A stretch of 64,000 nt of DNA from Daphnia pulex (taxonomy: Eukaryota > Arthropoda > Branchiopoda > Diplostraca > Daphniidae), in assembly GCF_021134715.1 (NCBI RefSeq), contig NC_060025.1, positions 2,108,001 to 2,172,000 of the forward strand. Direction: 5' to 3'. A program made the translations under genes and the position numbers. Positions 60,167-64,000 of this stretch are shown in pieces; within the stretch, counting starts at the first letter, position 1, and the number at the start of each line of letters is the position of its first letter. The notes under the pieces were generated by a model, which searched no databases, was not told the DNA's origin, and worked only from the letters and a program-made list of their open reading frames with translations.

Positions 60167-61261
60167 CTAAACAAGAGACTTGACAAGCAACTTCAGGATA
60201 GTGAGACATAGCTCCGGATGACTTTTTTCTGTCTTTTCCCATTCGTCCGTCGCCATCACTTCGCCTGAGAAACGACGGAAGAATTCGACCGCGTACTTCT
60301 TCAAATGAAACGCTGGGTGGTGTTCATCGGTGATCAAAAGTAATTCTAGACAATTCTCTGCCGACATCCGATGAATTAATTGAGTTTCACATTCCATTTT
60401 TAACTGTTCCAACAGATATTTATCGGCGGCTGCAAGTATTCCAGCGGACATCTTCCTCATCGTTGACTCCGACAGACGACCGGTGTAGATGTAGCGGAGG
60501 ATTTCACCAAACACGGCTGGATCAACGTCTTTAATTTCGACTTGGTGAGTTAAATTTTCTTTTGTCGGGTGCTCAAACATAGCGGCAAAAACTGTGCTTC
60601 TTGTGGCCAAAATGTTTTTGTGGGCTTGAAATCGACGTCCACGGACATTCACGGTGATGTCAGAAAACTTCATGTTGTCGTAGAGTTCTTCTAGTTGAGC
60701 AACCAGTTGATCGCTGTTGCTGAAAGATTTCTCAGGGATATATGCTGCCTCTGTAGACGGCTTGCCTGATAGAATTACAGGTACCTGTGCAATGAAACTT
60801 TCGATCTCACAGTCGATGGTGAGTTTCCCATTGACGAAGCACTCGGATTCCACCAATACTTTTTTCTCGATCTGATAAACACAAAAAGGCAATTGAGTAT
60901 AGCGAGGTAAACTGTGGTGTTGCGAAAAAATCTTTTCGCGTTTTGTACTTAAAAGCGCAATCGTCACTCGGACAGGAGTTTCCAATGGGGTATTAGTGTT
61001 GTTGAAATAGGGCCTATTCAGGTTGACTTTCACATGGTTGCCCTGGCCGAACAACCGCAGAATCCACCTTGAACGAGTGGTGTTTTCGTGATGAAATTCA
61101 GATGAATCATAATAATCTCCCCATTTTTCAAAAGAATTTAGAAAAGCAAAATGTTGAAAGGTCCACTCAAACTTTAATTGAATCACTTGGTTCTGCGTTT
61201 GGCAACAAATCATGCTACCCGGTGGGGGCAGAGCTTCTTTATTTGCTTGTTGGTCGCTCAT
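60167..61261 (-). CDS. MATH-BTB (SPOP-like) protein 7
   Basis: A single exon of 364 residues, start set at MSDQQANKEALPPPGSMICC (61261) by comparison with paralogues; the frame is open 16 codons further up, across the putative initiator side. The MATH domain (LKFEWTFQHFAFLNSFEKWG, TPVRVTIALLSTKREKIF) has an insertion-rich loop (RPYFNNTNTPLE). The BTB domain (NMKFSDITVNVRGRRFQAHK, AAMFEHPTKENL, DVDPAVFGEILRYIYTGRLS) is almost identical to that of protein 1, including RSTVFAAMF and GRLSEST, while the MATH domains differ widely. Probable Cullin-3 adaptor by analogy with SPOP. Confidence 0.9.
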   Translation of the reverse strand: MSDQQANKEALPPPGSMICCQTQNQVIQLKFEWTFQHFAFLNSFEKWGDYYDSSEFHHENTTRSRWILRLFGQGNHVKVNLNRPYFNNTNTPLETPVRVTIALLSTKREKIFSQHHSLPRYTQLPFCVYQIEKKVLVESECFVNGKLTIDCEIESFIAQVPVILSGKPSTEAAYIPEKSFSNSDQLVAQLEELYDNMKFSDITVNVRGRRFQAHKNILATRSTVFAAMFEHPTKENLTHQVEIKDVDPAVFGEILRYIYTGRLSESTMRKMSAGILAAADKYLLEQLKMECETQLIHRMSAENCLELLLITDEHHPAFHLKKYAVEFFRRFSGEVMATDEWEKTEKSHPELCLTILKLLVKSLV

Positions 61262-61314
61262 TTCAACTAGGAAACAAATGAAATCTGACTGATCGGTAAG
61301 AGTGGACAAAAACG

Positions 61315-61360
61315 ACTGAGGTATTCCACCAAAGACGAAATAGAAATCGTCGAACGACGA
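61315..61360 (-). promoter_or_regulatory. Promoter of MATH-BTB gene 7
   Basis: Initiator TCAGT at 61319-61315 on the minus strand (putative +1 at 61317) and the perfect palindromic core TCGTCGAACGACGA at 61347-61360, about 30-43 bp upstream. Confidence 0.6.
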
Positions 61361-61799
61361 GAGTTAGGTAGTTTTCTCGGAAATACTTAGAAAAAGTATA
61401 AGTTGTGTTTTTGTGGGTTTAATTCATGACTAAATACAATTATATTTTGCCCTTTTTTCTAGAGAAAGCTTTACGCGTTTCTCAGAACTTCGGATGTCAC
61501 CTTGACCGTGTGAAATACAGGCCAATCGCCTTTTGAGAAAATTCAACGTGTAAAAGTTACAAATTGTGTTCATCAAATGCAGTTAGTATCTCATTATCAA
61601 TTCTTTCTGGGAATTTAAATTTGAAAAAAAGCTGGCGACTGATTTGCATTCTGTATTAATTATTACCCTGTCGATTATCCTGATCGTTACAGCCATTATT
61701 ATTCGTCGAACAATATCACCCCCATGATTTGATCCATTTTCCAACAGGATTGAAACACAGAGAATCAATAATTTAATTGATTTAATTATATATATATTT

Positions 61800-61915
61800 G
61801 AATGGCAATCTTTTTCTACACGCGAAAATAACTGTTGGTGGAAAATTGGATTCGTGAAGTTCGGCAGCCGACGCCATCGTCACAATCACGGCGGCGAAGG
61901 TAAATTTACATATTC
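61800..61915 (-). pseudogene. Cathepsin remnant: 3' flank joined to signal-peptide exon (second case)
   Basis: As at 55440-55535, cathepsin 3' flank sequence leads directly into a signal-peptide exon piece (minus-strand GTAAATTTACCTTCGCCGCC, reading KFTFAAVIVTMASAAE). The start codon is changed to ATATGT. Confidence 0.65.
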
Positions 61916-62761
61916 CGCCTTTTCCGCTGATTAATATTTAACGAGTAATTTCCTGTCTTTGTATCTCATCAATCCCATCAATTTTTTTTATTCTGCAAAT
62001 ATTTAAAACGCCAGCCGAAGTCTAAAAAATTTTACGTTTTCCGTGTTACTCTCCCGTTGATGTATAATCGACATCGGCCAAAGTCTCACCAGACGCAACT
62101 AGTATTATTCCGACCGGATGGCATTTATCACAAAGTTAAAGATTACAAAAATTGGTTATCGAGAAATAGTAAAAATTTTTGTTCCCTAAATGCTGTTTAG
62201 TAGATCACCATTAATTCTTTGTGGGAAGTTGTATGCGGGAGAAGTTAAAATATTGCTGTAAACTGACAAAGCTAAGCCCAAGGCACCGTAGTATCGTGCA
62301 AATAGGGAATAGAGGGAAAATAGGAAACGTTAAATCTGTGCGTGCTGACGTTTGACACAAAGGGAAGGTAGGCAGGCTTTAAGCTTAACTCTTATGGGGG
62401 AAATAAGCTACGTTAAAAAACTAAACTAGTAACCCATTAGAAAAATCTTCTTTCAACAAAGCACCCAAATAACGATGTTGTTTAGTCTTTAAAAAATTCG
62501 AATGAAAGTAATTATTATTGGGATATTCCGTGACCAAATGATTAAATTACGTCGAGGAAGAGACAATTTTAAAAATCGAAATTAGGCTTCCTTGACTCGC
62601 AGCTTTTCAAATTCGTCAACATCTTTGTATTTCTGAAGGAAGGGAAATCACATGATACAATCAAACACGGCTAAGTTATTTTATGATTCAAACATTATAA
62701 TGAAAATTAATCATTTCAAGTAATGATTATTTTTTACAAATAATCAACTTTCCAAATTGAT
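61916..62761. other. Intergenic remnants of the duplication unit
   Basis: Blocks similar to 55560-55870 (CCGTGTTACTCTCCC, GACCGGATGGCATT) and to 59494-59580. No gene seen. Confidence 0.5.
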
Positions 62762-63790
62762 CTAAACAAGCGATTTGACAAGCTCCTTCAGGATAGTGAG
62801 ACACAGCTCCGGATGACCTTGCTCGGCCTTTTCCCATTCGTCCGTCGCCATCACTTCGCCTGAAAATTGACGGAAGAATTCGACCGCGTACTTCCTCAAA
62901 TAAAACGCCGGATGGTGTTCATGAGTGTTCAAAAGTAATTCCAGACAATTTTCTGCCGACATTCGATGAATTATTTGAGTCTCACATTCCGATTTTAACT
63001 GTTCCAACAGATATTTATCCGCAACCGCAAGTATTCCGGCGGGCATGTTCTCCATCTTTGACTCCGACACTTTCCCAGTGTAGATGTAGCGGAGGATTTC
63101 TTGAAACACGTCCGGCTCGACGTCTTCAATTTCGACTTGGTTCGTCAAATTTTCTTTTGTCGGGTGCTCAAACATCGCGCCAAAATATTGACTTCTCGTG
63201 GCCAAAATGCTCTTGTGGGCCTTAAATTGAAGTCCACGGACGTTAATAGTAAAGTCGGAGAATTTCATCGTTTCATAGAGTTCTTCTAGATGAGCAATTC
63301 GTTGATCGCTGTTGTTGAATGGTTTATTATGAAGATTTGCAACTGTAGACGACTTGCTTAAAAGTGCAAGATTTTTTAAAATGGAATACTCCATCTCAAA
63401 GTAGAATGTGAGTTTCCCATTGACGAAACACTCAGATTCCACCAACATTTGGTTGGCGATGTCAAAAACACCTAAAGGCGCATATGCATGCCGACTTAGA
63501 GTGTGTTGTTGTGGCAAAAATTTTTCGCGTTTTTTATCCAAAATACCAATGTTCACTCGGACGTTATCTAATTGTTTGTTGGGATAAGACATTTCCAGGT
63601 TGACCTTCAAATTGGATCCGTCGTTAATCAATCGCAGAAACCATTTTGTACTGGGGTCTTTTTCGTGAAAAAATTGAGACGAAGAATAACCTCCTTTTCC
63701 TTTTTCAAACTGGGGAATGGGCCACTCGTACTTTAATTGAATAGCTACGGTCTGCGTTTGACACCGCAACATGCTTCTTGGTGGTGGCAT
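62762..63790 (-). CDS. MATH-BTB (SPOP-like) protein 8, altered N-terminus
   Basis: A single open exon of 342 residues. The first in-frame ATG gives MPPPRSMLRCQTQTVAIQLK; the usual MSDQ.NKE leader is missing, replaced upstream by unrelated sequence with no matching start. The MATH domain (LKYEWPIPQFEKGKGGYSSS) lacks several residues after the first strand (no FLKSFE.WG) and is otherwise complete (VRVNIGILDKKREKFL). The BTB domain (MKFSDFTINVRGLQFKAHKS, GAMFEHPTKENL, EDVEPDVFQEILRYIYTG) and tail are intact. Two palindromes lie upstream, but the initiator is altered. It may be a functional gene with a shorter leader or one beginning to decay. Confidence 0.8.
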   Translation of the reverse strand: MPPPRSMLRCQTQTVAIQLKYEWPIPQFEKGKGGYSSSQFFHEKDPSTKWFLRLINDGSNLKVNLEMSYPNKQLDNVRVNIGILDKKREKFLPQQHTLSRHAYAPLGVFDIANQMLVESECFVNGKLTFYFEMEYSILKNLALLSKSSTVANLHNKPFNNSDQRIAHLEELYETMKFSDFTINVRGLQFKAHKSILATRSQYFGAMFEHPTKENLTNQVEIEDVEPDVFQEILRYIYTGKVSESKMENMPAGILAVADKYLLEQLKSECETQIIHRMSAENCLELLLNTHEHHPAFYLRKYAVEFFRQFSGEVMATDEWEKAEQGHPELCLTILKELVKSLV

Positions 63791-63898
63791 AATTTCGTCA
63801 ACGAAATCTGTTAGTATAATAAAAACTGATCAGTAAGAGCGAACAAAAACGACTACGAGACCAGGCAGAGCAGCCAGCCACCAAAGACGAAATAGCAA

Positions 63899-63933
63899 TC
63901 GTCGAACGACGTGAGTTGATCGTCGAACGACGA
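63899..63933 (-). promoter_or_regulatory. Two array palindromes upstream of MATH-BTB gene 8
   Basis: TCGTCGAACGACGT at 63899-63912 and the perfect TCGTCGAACGACGA at 63920-63933, with a third half site ATCGTCG near 63940. The initiator usually found downstream reads GTAGTCGTT instead of TCAGTCGTT (about 63846-63854). Confidence 0.55.
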
Positions 63934-64000
63934 AAATTAATCGTCGTAAAAGTTTTCGAAAAGAAAAGAATCATCATTCTACACCGCACAAACTATCGCA

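Noticed and set aside
1-64000. CRISPR arrays, tRNA and rRNA genes, bacterial operon signals
   Set aside because: Looked for and not seen. The tandem repeats are protein-coding or microsatellite, and gene structure is eukaryotic.

Overview
The window reads as arthropod nuclear DNA, most likely from a crustacean such as Daphnia. Genes have short introns with GT-AG borders, TATA boxes sit about 25-36 bp upstream of TCAGT-type initiators, and the contents are cathepsin L proteases, MATH-BTB genes and secreted Y/V/A/P-rich proteins. The genus is inference. All exon borders were read by eye from splice signals, open frames and paralogue comparison.

Layout. (1) 1-1782: the 5' end of a minus-strand gene that runs off the left edge. 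(2) 1783-14317: mostly non-coding DNA with microsatellites, a small duplicated block carrying TTACGTAA palindromes (about 3.2-3.4 kb) and a complete non-autonomous hAT transposon (12291-13248) with terminal inverted repeats and an 8-bp target duplication. (3) 14318-22427: two minus-strand genes for related secreted proteins that share an RAPGYNLGYA module. The larger, about 1,188 residues, is built of 393-bp tandem repeats. A divergent inverted repeat (about 16.7-17.9 kb and 25.8-27.1 kb) brackets the larger gene. A 41-codon plus-strand ORF with its own TATA/initiator lies at 16.6 kb. (4) 22.4-29.0 kb: no convincing gene.

(5) 29.0-37.3 kb: two intact cathepsin L-like genes, each with seven coding exons on the minus strand, plus two cathepsin pseudogenes. 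(6) 38-41 kb: plus-strand exon-like fragments with compatible splice phases, one of which recurs, degraded, at 43 kb. (7) 41.4-64 kb: a minus-strand array in which single-exon MATH-BTB (SPOP-like) genes alternate with cathepsin L-like genes. Five MATH-BTB genes are open (41.5, 54.0, 56.9, 60.2 and 62.8 kb) and three are broken. Three more cathepsins are intact (44.1, 47.6 and 50.8 kb), and further right the cathepsin partner survives only as scraps (a signal-peptide exon, an exon 3/4 piece, a 3' flank).

Working together. The cathepsins have a signal peptide, an I29 propeptide and a papain catalytic domain, so they are probably secreted or lysosomal, perhaps digestive. The MATH-BTB proteins resemble substrate adaptors of Cullin-3 ubiquitin ligases and would act inside the cell. 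Their linkage looks like a co-duplicated unit rather than a pathway. Most of the MATH-BTB genes share a palindromic element (core TCGTCGAACGACGA) about 30-60 bp upstream of a TCAGTCGTT-like initiator, so the array may be co-regulated.
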